Origin: Agarophyton chilense | Taxonomy: Eukaryota > Rhodophyta > Florideophyceae > Gracilariales > Gracilariaceae | NCBI GenBank assembly: GCA_030374765.1 | Contig: JARGXX010000095.1 | Span: forward strand, 2,356,001 to 2,420,000 | Direction of reading: 5' to 3' | Length of the DNA: 64,000 bases | Shown here: positions 10,663 to 20,368 of the stretch, one piece after another | How positions within the stretch are numbered: the stretch's first letter is position 1 | Layout: every line of letters starts with the position of its first letter | Notes under the pieces: model-generated | What the model was told of the DNA's origin: nothing | What the model saw: the letters and a program-made list of their open reading frames with translations, nothing else | The model's database searches: none | Position numbers and translations under genes: made by a program

Positions 10663-10707
10663 GGCGCGGAGCGAGCAGACAAGCAACAAGCGCGCTCGCG
10701 CTGCCCG

Positions 10708-10790
10708 CCAGCCGTCGCGCACTCAAGCCGTCGCGCACCCAAGCCGTCGCGCACCCAAGCCGTCGCTGGCTCAAGCCGTGGCGCCCGCAA
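10708..10790. repeat. 16-bp tandem repeat upstream of the ARID start codon
   Basis: About five degenerate units with starts near 10708, 10724, 10740, 10756 and 10772 carry the core CAAGCCGTCGCGCAC. They lie just upstream of the ARID ATG, in its 5' untranslated region or promoter, and are CpG-rich. Confidence 0.8.
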
Positions 10791-10905
10791 GACGCGAAGC
10801 GCGCCACGCCCGCAGACCAAACATTTTCGAAAAGTTTTCAATGTTCTTTGCCTGTGCTTACAGTACGTTGAGCTGTAAGACAGCTTCCTCACTCCCTCAG
10901 CACAG

Positions 10906-10942
10906 GCGGGGCGGGGGATACGCGCGCGCGCGTGTGGCCAAT
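10906..10942 (+). promoter_or_regulatory. GC box, alternating CG tract and CCAAT box of a divergent promoter
   Basis: A GC-box-like GGGGCGGGG (about 10908-10916) is followed by an alternating purine-pyrimidine run of CG then TG (about 10920-10936) that could adopt Z-DNA. A CCAAT box follows at 10938-10942. These sit between the divergent ARID and metallothionein genes and about 105 bp upstream of the metallothionein TATA box. They may serve both genes. No textbook metal-response element was seen. Confidence 0.5.
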
Positions 10943-11044
10943 GGGTGAGTGCCACGGTTCGCATGTGCTGGGTTGCTGCTTTCGCTCTGCCTATCGTGCC
11001 GGTGTGCGTTGCTTTCTACCGATGGGAGGCGTTTCCTGCCCGCC

Positions 11045-11052
11045 TATAAAAG
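11045..11052 (+). promoter_or_regulatory. TATA box of the metallothionein gene
   Basis: TATAAAAG lies 157 bp upstream of the metallothionein ATG. No ATG occurs between it and the metallothionein start, so scanning ribosomes would first meet that codon. This supports both the promoter and the start call. Confidence 0.7.
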
Positions 11053-11208
11053 CCAACTTCGCCGTGTTGCACCTCGCCGTCTGCTACAACGCACATCCTG
11101 TTGCAATACGTTTGTTGTTCGCACCTGGACTTTGCCGAATACCTTCCGCCGTACCCCGCCTCGAACCACCCGTCACCGTCTTCGTCACCACCACCGCCTC
11201 GTGAAAAA

Positions 11209-11298
11209 ATGTACGCTAAGGACGGATGTGACTGCAAGTGCGGTCCGAAATGCAAGTGCACCAACTGCAAGTGCAAGAAGGGTGGCTGCGCATGCTGA
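11209..11298 (+). CDS. Metallothionein, 29 residues
   Basis: The short frame has 9 cysteines in 29 residues arranged as Cys-X-Cys pairs: positions 7, 9, 11, 15, 17, 20, 22, 27 and 29. Lysine and glycine lie between them, and there are no aromatics besides Tyr2. This is the hallmark of cytosolic metal-thiolate proteins that bind Cu, Zn or Cd. The ATG is the first after the TATA box and has A at -3. A longer in-frame reading from a TTG at 11101 exists but has no ATG and is proline-rich leader. A polyadenylation signal follows 80 bp after the stop. The protein is unusually small for the family, closer to short fungal types than to plant or animal ones. The family call is strong; metal preference is unknown. 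Confidence 0.85.
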   Translation: MYAKDGCDCKCGPKCKCTNCKCKKGGCAC

Positions 11299-11378
11299 AC
11301 CCGCCGCACCTCTGTGCGCTCATCTCCGCTATCGGATCGACCCCCTAGCCCATCCAGCCCACAGCTCCGTCATTGCTA

Positions 11379-11384
11379 AATAAA
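11379..11384 (+). terminator. Polyadenylation signal of the metallothionein gene
   Basis: AATAAA lies 80 bp downstream of the metallothionein stop, within CTAAATAAAACAGC. Confidence 0.7.
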
Positions 11385-12281
11385 ACAGCTCCTTCTTACT
11401 CACCCTTGTTCGTTTGTTGTTCTCCGTGTGTTAATCTACTGTACACCTTCGCGCGCACCATCGCGGCCTCCACAAGCTGCCCTTGTCAGAAACAAACCTA
11501 CACATTTCCCTTCGTTACCTTCTTAGCGTGCTTGTTGTTGTAATGTACTATGGGTACCCACACACCTTCTGCGTTCTCCCTTTTCCCCTTATCCTCCTTG
11601 CTCAGGTGCCGGCTCACACAGAGAGCGTAATTACGTTGCTCGGGGTTGCGTTCGTGTTCGTCACGCGTGCAGTGCCCGGCGCGCTCATTGGGACCCCGCT
11701 TTGTGCTTCAAGTTATCTTTCCGCCGTTCCAGCAGTTTTTTTCTCCACTCTTGTCTGTCTCTGTCCGCTGCTACATCGCTGTCCGTTAAAGCATTCCAAC
11801 TGCAAACGTAACCGACCCTCCCCCATCTACCAAGGTGCCATCGTACCCCCGAACAAGTCTGAGATGCAAAACAATCATTTATTGCTTATACTGTAAATAC
11901 CGTTTTCATATCGCCCCTCCGCTATGCCACAACAAAATTTGTTTAATTGCATCGACAAACTGCAGAAAGCCACATGTGTATGAACATGACAAGTTTATCG
12001 CTCACTTGGGCGCACACCTCTTCTACTATCTCGAGAGGCTGCGCTCAAACCACTGGCTATGAGCCCACACAACACATAACATTACCACTTCTGTACTACT
12101 TTCACGGCACCATCTTGAGCACAACAACCACAATTTGTAACCCTCTCACGATTTATGGCCTCGCGATTCATGGTGTCTTCCAACAACATTATTACCTCTG
12201 CAAGGTCCATGTCCATGACTAGCTGCTACCACTCGACACCCATCCCACACAGCTGCACCTCGCATCGAACTCTGCATCTCG
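11385..12281. other. Pyrimidine-rich intergenic region, no gene seen
   Basis: This region separates the metallothionein and alpha-kinase-like genes, which point toward each other. The longest plus frame (11483-11896) starts at a TTG and has a hydrophobic, low-information translation. TTTATT near 11877 (AATAAA on minus) could end the alpha-kinase transcript but lies about 400 bp past its stop. Confidence 0.4.
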
Positions 12282-13226
12282 TCACGAATAAAAGCCGTCC
12301 ATCGGAAATACCTGGTAACATTTTCTACACATATCGGAACAATGGTGCTCTCTCAAGAACGCTGAAATGCAACCTCTGCCTCCTTCAAACACCTTGTGAT
12401 CTTGCACACGCGGCCCAGAAACGTAAATTATTTTCTTGTATGTGTCAACAAAACCCTTGAGATTTGATATCATCTTTTTCCGTTTGCTTTGACGAATGCT
12501 ATAGTGTATCAACGCTTCCAACACCTTAAAGCATACATGACCGCGCCAACAATGAATATCTTCACTTTTTTTGTAGAATATCTCAAAGTGATTCAAATAC
12601 GGCTCCACAATTATCGATGTATGATGATGCCCTTCATGGATATGCCATCCTTTGGCCTTCTTCGGAATCAACACTTTCACCTTCCAACCGTGCGTATCAG
12701 TATCACCCATAAATGCTCGCACAATCTTGGCACTTTCTTTAGCTTGCTCGATTGCTTCCATATAATGATTCCTATCACAGTCATGGCTAGCGCGCACCCA
12801 CTTCACGGCCACGCGCTCGTCATCCTCACCAACATAAGCCCGACACACATTGAACACTCTTCCTTTGTGACATGACCATTTGCTGATGTCCTCTCGATCA
12901 ATACGGATATCTTCTTCTTGTACATGATATCTTACGTCGTAGTATGAAATGTAATTGAGGAGAGGTCTGTGTTTTCTCTCCAAAACGTGACATTTACTGC
13001 CAGACATGCTATCTCGTTTGCACGTCACCGTTCCCTTCTCGTCTTCTAACCTCCTTCTCTGGACTTTTGCTCTCTTGTGATGCCCGCACGGCGTACATGC
13101 GCAATGCCAAGCTTTGCAGAAACGGCAAGGAAGAAATATGCACTTTTTGAGCTTTATACACTTTGACCCTTCACTCCATGCACTAGACGTGGACCTAAGA
13201 CTTGAACAGTGGAATGCTGAAGACAT
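12282..13226 (-). CDS. Alpha-kinase-like protein (MHCK/eEF2K fold), possibly inactive
   Basis: The 314-codon frame starts at ATG (13226). The N-terminal 80 residues are Cys/His-rich (CRFCKAWHCACTPCGHH, positions 34-50), perhaps metal-binding, followed by a basic stretch. Residues about 95-310 read as an alpha-kinase domain: the nucleotide-binding Lys in VAVKWV (Lys142), the SIIVEPYL strand (204-211), and the C-terminal zinc signature H294-X-C296-X3-C300. The usual catalytic 'DLQG' reads NLKG (Asn255) and the 'TDPQI' motif reads SGPRV, so two acidic residues seem to be lost. Alpha-kinases phosphorylate helical segments of targets such as myosin or elongation factor 2. This copy may be a pseudokinase or a divergent member. 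No intron or frameshift is seen. Confidence 0.6.
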   Translation of the reverse strand: MSSAFHCSSLRSTSSAWSEGSKCIKLKKCIFLPCRFCKAWHCACTPCGHHKRAKVQRRRLEDEKGTVTCKRDSMSGSKCHVLERKHRPLLNYISYYDVRYHVQEEDIRIDREDISKWSCHKGRVFNVCRAYVGEDDERVAVKWVRASHDCDRNHYMEAIEQAKESAKIVRAFMGDTDTHGWKVKVLIPKKAKGWHIHEGHHHTSIIVEPYLNHFEIFYKKSEDIHCWRGHVCFKVLEALIHYSIRQSKRKKMISNLKGFVDTYKKIIYVSGPRVQDHKVFEGGRGCISAFLREHHCSDMCRKCYQVFPMDGFYS

Positions 13227-13491
13227 TTGGAGCGTCTACGCGAGTTTGTCTGCGTTAGGAAACATTTAATCCGCTGTTGTTGTTTGGGCTTCTTAAGTAC
13301 TTCCATGTCCATCGTTGCTGAAGCTTGGCGTTGGACGCCTTGCCTTTTGTACGGTTGCGAGGAACAGAAGAAAGCCGAAACTGGGATAGCCGAAGGCAAT
13401 ACACGTGCAAACAACGATACCCATCCCTGTCTTTGCTTTGTCGAGTATTCTTGAAACGCACGGACGCTCGACATGCTGACCAACCCAAAAT

Positions 13492-13728
13492 CACCTATCA
13501 TGTCGACAGTTTGAAATACGGGCTATCCTTGAGTATTTACTGATGACCATGACGATGCTTGGCATTATTTCACCTATCATGTCGACAGTTTGAAATACGG
13601 GCTATCCTTGAGTATTTACTGATGACCATGACGATGCTTGGCATTATTTCACCTATCATGTCGACAGTTTGAAATACGGGCTATCCTTGAGTATTTACTG
13701 ATGACCATGACGATGCTTGGCATTATTT
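13492..13728. repeat. 79-bp tandem repeat, three identical copies
   Basis: Units at 13492, 13571 and 13650 each begin CACCTATCATGTCGACAG and end GGCATTATTT. I see no difference between the three, which implies a recent duplication or an assembly artefact. No frame is maintained through them. Confidence 0.95.
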
Positions 13729-14040
13729 CGCCAACCATTCGCCCCCGAAAACAGGGATGTGTACTAACAGAGATCAGGAGTTTTACCGCGACTTATTGTA
13801 GCTGGGCACGACTTGAAAAAAGTGTGACCTCCATGACACCACGAGAACATTCTGTGTGAACGTGGTGGGCGTCTGTTGGCAAGTCAGGAAAGGGATAGTT
13901 CAAAAAACGGAGACTGTGCAATTCGAGGGGTGACTGCTTGAAGGATTAGACACCCTGGATGTGAAGCATTCACACACGTTGAATCAAATCAGCAAAACGC
14001 AATATTTGGTCTTTTGATTTCGATTTACGCTCTCCACGCG

Positions 14041-14110
14041 TTGAGCAAATTACAAAAAATTTGCTCAATGGCTATATTCGGGGGCCAAATTCCGAGAATA
14101 TAGCCCCCCA
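14041..14110. repeat. Nested inverted repeats
   Basis: TTGAGCAAATT and AATTTGCTCAA (14041-14068) form an 11-bp perfect stem with a 6-base loop. Just beyond, TATATTCGG and CCGAGAATATA form a second stem. The pair lies upstream of the Harbinger ORF1 and could mark the end of that element. A weak inverted match (CGTTGAAGCAAAT) lies on the minus strand near 17955-17943. Confidence 0.6.
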
Positions 14111-14561
14111 ATTTGGCTTTTTGCTCAAGCGAGCAAGACATATGGCCACCGATTATTGGATACCGCTCATCTTTCGCGCCAAAAAGTAGACACAGCCAGA
14201 TCGTATCAACCGTGGGCACACTTGACAAGATATTCCAAATTGTTCTATCCCCCGCCAGGATTGCATCCAGAAGCTGGCACCAACTCTGCCTACACTACGT
14301 CGCATGACGTTTTCATACGGGAGAGATGTCCTTCCAGAAGGTGCTCCACTTACTTCCGTACCATAACTCCCAAATCCTCCCGCGACCAGGGATGCCGTTT
14401 CCAATCATTCTAGTACTGGTCGAACGGCACAAACAAGAACGCCGTCACCCGGTGCATCTTCTGCCTCCAAGACTTCCATTACTTCTACGCCTGGCAATGG
14501 AGAGAAGAATGGAGATACTCCCGCTGGAGTTGTCATAGCAGTCGAGATACTGCTGCAAGGC

Positions 14562-15437
14562 ATGTTAGTCTTCGAGGCTCCCCGAACGTCAAGAACTAGA
14601 AGGGCAAACTATACCACAGTAAATGATTTTCTAATCTCCCGCTCCTGTTTTCGCGTGTCGGAGGATCCGATATTGAGAATTGAACAAAAGTCAAATTCGT
14701 TCTTCGACAGAATCCATTCTGCATACAATACCATAAAAGAACTTTTTTTTACTGACAGAAGCTACGAACCAGTAAAGTCCAAAGTTAAACTTTTGATAAA
14801 GGAATGCGTCAAGTTCGCGGACCCCTTAGCTACTGTGAGACGGGATAAGCCAACGGGTGTGAGCGAAATTGATATCATAAAGCTTGCGACGTGTATTTCT
14901 AACAACTTCATAATGGGAAAAATTCATGATCCGTGTGGTCAGGACTTCAGATTTATAGAGGCATAGAAGGTGCTTAAAGAGCACCCCAAGTTTATGGCAG
15001 GACTCGATAATCGTCGTAGCGACACTGTCCATTTTACAGAAGATGCAAATACACAAGCAGTGAAACAAAACGTAGCAGCACTTGTTTCAAATGGCGAACT
15101 GGGCGCTGCCACGAAACGAACGGAGGACAGTGCAAAAGAAGACGTGAATAATCGGCCAATAGGGTGCCGAAAGACGAAAGAACTACAGACCAAAGAGGCC
15201 AAAAGTAGAAAGAAGCTGCAACTTGCCACAGATGCAATAGATCTTCAGTGCGCACGAAATGCAGCGCTGGAGAGGTACAATGATATCCTGCTTTTCTCCA
15301 GCGGTACGATGGAAGGCGACAGCGCGCAAACGAAAGAGTTTATTTATCTGATGAGATCAGATGCTTTTTCAAGGGTTCGCAAACGCATTGCAAAGGAGGA
15401 GGGATCAGAAGAGCGTTCAAATGGAGAACAAGAATAA
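14562..15437 (+). pseudogene. Harbinger-1 ORF1, Myb/NAM-associated-like DNA-binding protein
   Basis: A single frame starts at ATG 14562 and is broken only by an in-frame TAG at 14964-14966. The first part carries NDFLISRSCFRVSEDPI and SFFDRIHSAYN, then RSYEPVKSKVKLLIKECVKFA, the tri-helix/Myb-like pattern of Harbinger ORF1 and plant NAM-associated proteins. After the stop come KVLKEHPKFMAG, NRPIGCRKTKELQTKEAK (matching the 'RPIGRKKAK' motif) and a coiled-coil tail. In active elements ORF1 binds the transposon ends and recruits the nuclease. The stop codon TAA at 15435-15437 sits inside an AATAAA. Function is likely lost through the internal stop. Confidence 0.65.
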
Positions 15438-16556
15438 AATTTTCCATTGTTTTATGAATTAAAGATGGTTTGTATACTCTCGTGCGGTAATGAAAACAGG
15501 AGATGCACTTCATCTTCTGGGGTGGTCGTGATGACAGGAGATGCAATTCAAAGGAGATGGCGATCGGATTTGTCTCAGCTCTAGCTCCCTTGTTGCACCC
15601 AGAGATAATTAATAATCAACTTCTTTGTGTTATAGTATTCTATTTGATTCTGCATCAAAATGTTCACGGCACAAAGTGCTGCTAATGTCCCAGGAGGTGC
15701 AGCCATGTCGCCATCCAATTCTACTAAAGAGCCCCACATTGGTATTTCATCTTCTCCAATCGTGACATGTACATTTCCTGAAGCTCTGGTTCTACAGAAG
15801 GGTCCATGCGGTCTTCTAAAGGACAATCTTCAAGGGGGTTTCTTCCCAGGACTTAGAGATTTCTCTCGCTTGAGGACTAGCTTGGTCTATGACAAGCTAT
15901 ACCGCTATTGCGTGCTGACGGCCGGTTAGGACCGGAAGTGCACTCTGGTGGAACACCTGGACTGCACAGATGCCGACGCTCGAGTGCGAGGCGTGCCACA
16001 CGTGGCCCGGATTCTACCTAATGGTTAGTATTATTTAGTAATTTTTAGTATTTATTTAGCTACGCTATCGCTATTTAGTGTCTATTTTTCGGGCGCGCGC
16101 CCACTGTCAGGAGCCGCGCGCCGCACTACTTAGGAGGTTGAGCACTGCTCGCCAGTAAACACCCTCTGGGGAGATACCAAGGAGGGAGTCTTGGCTCTGA
16201 AGTTTTCGCCTTCGGCGCGTCTTCACCGCATACTGCGTGAGCGCCCGTCGCACGTTAGTTCATCCACCCCTCTGTCAACTAGAGTGCTACCACCATCGTG
16301 GCTTCATATTTAATCGCCGACACTTGTCGTAGTCTCGCCCCTGAATAGGGTTTCGCCCCCGATTTCCTCTTGTTCTCCTTTTTGGCTCTCGTGAGTGGCC
16401 GCCTCACTCACCCCGCTCGTCCCCCTCATACGAGTGTTTCCTCGCTCCTTTTCCGACAATCGCCGTGATACCGCTCCGCCTAGGATTGGTTACACCCCGG
16501 ACTGTGCCGTTCTCACCTAAACACTCTACGTATATCCCGCCGGATTGGCCTCGGTC
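15438..16556. other. Inter-gene block of Harbinger-1, including a GC-rich possible solo LTR
   Basis: To about 15930 there are short unrecognised frames (for example 15826-15581 on minus). From about 15950 to 16550 the sequence changes to pyrimidine-rich, CpG-rich DNA with a GGGCGCGCGCCC palindrome near 16089-16100 and a hairpin-prone CGCCTTCGGCG near 16208-16218. It is preceded by a TATTTAG-repeated patch at about 16025-16080. The texture resembles the two gypsy LTRs, so a solo LTR of a third family is possible, but I could not fix ends or a target duplication. Confidence 0.35.
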
Positions 16557-17912
16557 TTACCACCGACTCCGTCGTGCCTTTCCAGAGTGGCTCTGTTTCT
16601 GTGCTCTGCTGGGACGCGTCTCCTCCGCCTGAGGCGTGTCTATCCAGAGAGGAAGATCCCGAACATCTTCGTGGTGTCTGCGCTCCAAGCGTTGTCCTAC
16701 ATCTTCGACTGTCATATTGTGTAGCATTACACAACACTTCATTATATCAGCCATAAACGCCTTTGAGAAGTATTTCCCAGGGCGCAAAACTATATGCCAT
16801 TTAGCCCGAAGAACGCCAAGAGCGCGTTCCACATCTTTTCGCGCTGCCTCTTGCACAACAACCGTAAGTCGTTCTTTTTTTGACACAGGTTCAACGACAC
16901 TGTGCACGAAGCACGACCAACGAGGGTAGATACCGTCAACCAACCATTAAGGAATATTACGTTTCTCGTTCCCAATGAATTATTCCATAGGAGGCGGGTA
17001 GGTGCCGTTCGCAATATTTCCCAACACAGGAGATTCATCTAGAACATTTATATCGTTGCACGATCCAGACATAGCGAAAAGCGCGTGCCAGATCCAAAGC
17101 CGTTCGTCAGCGATTGCTTCCAATGTTATGGTTGGAACGCCTTCCTTCCCCTGGAACTGCCCTCTCCATGTGGTGGAGCAGTTCATCCAGACCCAATTAC
17201 AACAATCCAGACTACCAATCATCCCCGGAAACCCTCTTGCCTGTCCCTTTCTCATCAATCGGCGAAGGTCTTCCTCGTTTGGAAATCTGAGATATTCATC
17301 TGCAAAATATTTGTACACAGTCTGCACAAAGTCGCGGAGGCATTTATCAGCCGTCGAGGAATCCATTCGAACATATTAATCGACAGCATCAGATGCCAAT
17401 CCATATGCCGAAATACGGGGAGCTGCAGTAGCTTTTTGGTATCCTGAAGGGCTAAGGCATCCTATGCAGTCTCGTGTTTGAATAAATAATGGGTTCTATT
17501 TCAATTTCCGATACACTCTGTCGAAACATTCAGGAGACATACGGAATAGTCTTCTAAATATGTTTGCAGGGTAGACAGGAGATTCTGAAAAGTAATCGTT
17601 GAAGAGCCGCGTCGCGACATCTTCTCTCTTGCAATCTATATTTCCGAGTTTGCCGGGCTTGGATCCTCCTTTCTTGGTGCGTTCCTCTGCGGAATCAGAC
17701 TGCAGCAGGTCCTGAATGGTGTCAAAAATGGTGTCAGAGAAAAATTCCTCGAGGAAGGGGTTTTGCATAGGGAAGAATATCAATCCTGAACCAAGGGATG
17801 GGAAAGGACGGCACGAGAAAGTACGAGGTCTCTTGATCAAGACTGTTTTTCTGACGCGTTGGGTTTTGGAAAATGGGCAAATTCTCTCACTGTCAAATTT
17901 GCTCATGACCAA
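16557..17912 (-). pseudogene. Harbinger-1 DDE transposase (DDE_Tnp_4-like)
   Basis: Three minus frames carry the protein in order. 17912-17496 has the N-terminal helices (LFNDYFSESPVYPANIFRRLFRMSPECFDRVY). 17366-16980 has LRFPNEEDLRRLMRKGQARGFPGM, then IGSLDCCNW with the first catalytic Asp and CNDINVLDESPV with the second. 16943-16557 has VDGIYPRW and QEAARKDVERALGVLRAKW with the third acidic residue, then the MKCCVMLHNMTVED helix. The wording is that of plant and algal Harbinger transposases. Two breaks separate the frames, so it is inactive. In life it would cut the element's ends and insert at a 3-bp target. Confidence 0.75.
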
Positions 17913-17960
17913 TCAGATGCTTGGATATGGAGTTAGTATTTGATCATTTGCTTCAACGTC

Positions 17961-19060
17961 TGTGAATGCTCTTAAGGCGGAAACTCTAGAGAACACCACC
18001 TATTATACAGACAGTAGCCCTTTTTAATTAAGCTAAAATGGAGCTTATTTTTGAAACAAGGGTAGCTTTCCCAAAACCGCTGCTTTAATTAGCAAGAGCT
18101 AAACTCATATTTTTCGAGCTTGTTTGAGAAGAAGCAAGATTTTAAGAGTGCGTTTCGCCGGATTCCACAAATTGCTTACATTTGTTCCTGATATATGCCG
18201 ACCAGGACCAGGATTTTCACAGGTATTCATTAATAAATTCGAAAGCGCAGTACCGACAAGAAGAAATGTAGTGGGCGGAAAACGATAGATAAGCTTCCAT
18301 GTTGTACTTAGAGATAAAAAAACCGGTACATTAAAACTTATATTGGAATGGACTTTCTGCAAGGGACAATGCGCCCTCAAAACGCTGGTAAAAACAACAC
18401 AACAAAGAATGTCAGAACATAAGTTGATGATTTTTTCGTTCTACTTGATATGCATTTGAAGCAAAATCGCAAATAATATGGTTTCAAATCTACATCAATG
18501 GTTTGTTGGGTGCTAGAAAAGTGCGAAAGAGGATGGGCGTTGTTGAAATTCTGAGTTTGTTATATGTTTACCGCTCCAGAAGCAAGAGCAACCACGTAGC
18601 TTTGGAGGAGTTCGGCTTAGGCCGAATTTGATAGCAGAGGATATTTTTTGGAGTATCCAGTGCCATTTTAGTATACGATAAGCAAGAAAGGGCGTTTAAA
18701 ACTAGGAGATTTTTTATTATTGATTGGGTGATGATAGAATAATTAGTTACAATTACTTCAGTAACTGCCCAACGGCTGAAAATGATAACAATCAAACAAA
18801 CGATATCTTTCTAGGGCGTGGCTCTCAACTTTAGACTGCTTCATTAATGAAATGTTACCTCCATGAGAGCATCCCTACCGGAGGTGGTATTGACTATTTT
18901 CGTACTATACGTGTTTGTCTTTAATTGGGTAATTATGCGATCCCAAATGGTTTTTATTACCCTACGAGTGACAACTTTACCGGAAGTATTCCCCTGTTCA
19001 ATATCTACATGTTCAGAAAGGGTACTTGATCTTTCACATGAACATCTTCCAAGAAGAAGA
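17961..19060. other. AT-rich spacer, no gene supported
   Basis: Several short frames occur on minus, but none resembles a known protein. The stretch at 18020-18110 has several overlapping short inverted words around AGCTAAA and TTTAATTAGC, typical of transposon ends. Confidence 0.35.
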
Positions 19061-19061
19061 C

Positions 19062-19784
19062 TCCACCGTTGAGGAAACCCTTGCATATCTCAACGCGACA
19101 GGTATATTACCCGGAATCGAAGCAAACGACAAAAATTCGTCACGGAGAGGTTAAATACAAGGAATATACCCGAACATCTAAGGTGATTTTGATGGCGCCA
19201 TTCGACAAATCTACAACGACAACTTTGCCGTAGACTATAAATATGACCAAAAAGCATTCAAAAATTGCTTAGGAATACCAAGAGCTGTTTTCGATAGAAT
19301 AATAAGTACGGCAATGTTAGGAAAGATATGTTCTTTCGAAGAACTGTCGCAGCAGGCAGGCAACGTATTTATCCTATGCAACGTATAGCTGCGGTAGTAT
19401 GTATGTTAGCGTATGCTGTCGCTGCAGATGATTTGGATGAGTATCTACAAGTAAAAGAAGACTAAGTGTTGCTTTCTCTGAAAGCATTTTGCAAAGCCAT
19501 CATCAGCACATGTGGAGCTGAATACTTCGGGAACATACAGAGAAATAGTTGCGTATAATAATTGCACTCAATGCCACTAGAAGGTTTCCTGGCTGTCTGA
19601 GATCTATTTATTGACAACAGTGGGAATGAGAAAAGTGCCCAATGGAATGAGGTTCACAAAGGCAAACAGAAAAAGCCAACTATGGTTCTAGAGGCCATCA
19701 GTGATGGCGAATTGTGCATATGGCGCGCAATCTTTGGCAGTCCAGGTTCATTAAATGAAATCAATATTTTGGATCGATCTCGAA
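19062..19784 (+). pseudogene. Harbinger-2 DDE transposase, 5' part, split by gypsy-1
   Basis: The plus strand reads as the N-terminal and middle parts of a second Harbinger transposase: AIRQIYNDNFAVDYKYDQKAF, then GIPRAVFDRIISTAM, MQRIAAVVCMLAYAVAADDLDEYL, CGAEYFG, DLFIDNSGNEKSAQW and KGKQKKPTMVLEAISDGELC, then FGSPGSLNEINILDRS up to 19784. Gypsy-1 begins at the next base and the frame resumes after its right LTR at 29316. The usual 'GSIDC' region with the first catalytic Asp is damaged. Stops and frameshifts are numerous, so this transposase was probably already dead, or died early. Confidence 0.75.
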
Positions 19785-20353
19785 TGTAGTACTATACTAC
19801 CACCAATGGCTGAGTGGGGAAGTAGTATGTACCGAGGGTAGCGGCGGTAGAGTCCAGCCACTGGGGGTGATAATCCACTGGGGTCTACTTGAGTCGTGGG
19901 CACCTTTTGACCAGCGGGCGCAATGGGCGGGCGTTAACTGAGGACCCTACAGGTCGAGTGGCACTCGTAACGATGGCTTGGAAGCCCGTGTCCTCTGGAA
20001 CTTTGGGGTAAGTTGAAGACGGAGGTGGTGCTCCCCTTTACTTCCTCAGTGGCCGGCTGCACTCAAGCCACTAATATACTAGGCGAGGCGCTCAGGTCCA
20101 CTGGTAAACTACCCTAAAAAATTAAATAAAATATCCTACTCCCTCTGGGCGCACTGCCTTACAGTGCCAGGTCCACCGGAGGTCACCGGTCTGATCTCCT
20201 GCTCCCGTGTGCATATCTCTACGTGGCCACTGGGTGGGGTTGCCAACCGCTGCTCCTGCCGTGCGCGTACTTTGGTGCTCGACCGCCGCACCACTTTGGG
20301 ACTCCTCGTCCGACACTCCACATCGCTGCCGTCCTTAGGCCCATTGTACTACA
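19785..20353 (-). repeat. Gypsy-1 left (3') LTR
   Basis: The 569-bp repeat begins TGTAGTACTA and ends TTGTACTACA. Compared with 28747-29315 I count seven differences, all A/G or C/T. The preceding bases TCGAA are the target duplication. Confidence 0.95.
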
Positions 20354-20368
20354 GACTCCCCTCCTTAG
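20354..20368 (-). promoter_or_regulatory. Gypsy-1 polypurine tract
   Basis: Read on minus, AAGGAGGGGAGTC directly precedes the 3' LTR, where plus-strand DNA synthesis is primed. Gypsy-2 has a similar purine run (TAGGAAGGGGG) in the same place. Confidence 0.65.

Larger units (their letters stand above)
14040..17960. mobile_element. Harbinger-1: two-gene PIF/Harbinger DNA transposon (boundaries tentative)
   Basis: A plus-strand Myb/NAM-like ORF1 (14562-15437) faces a minus-strand DDE transposase (17912-16557). The pairing of a Myb-like DNA-binding protein with a DDE nuclease is diagnostic of PIF/Harbinger elements. The outer ends are inferred from a weak inverted similarity, GCGTTGAGCAAATT near 14039 against CGTTGAAGCAAAT near 17955 on minus. 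I found no convincing 3-bp target duplication. A GC-rich block (about 15950-16550) between the two genes may be a later insertion. Confidence 0.5.

Noticed and set aside
10382-10948. Plus frames with Ala/Cys/Gly repeats
   Set aside because: They are produced by the 18-bp and 16-bp repeats of the ARID 5' end read on the wrong strand.
11101-11208. N-terminal extension of the metallothionein
   Set aside because: It has no ATG, starts at TTG and is proline-rich leader; the first ATG after the TATA box is 11209.
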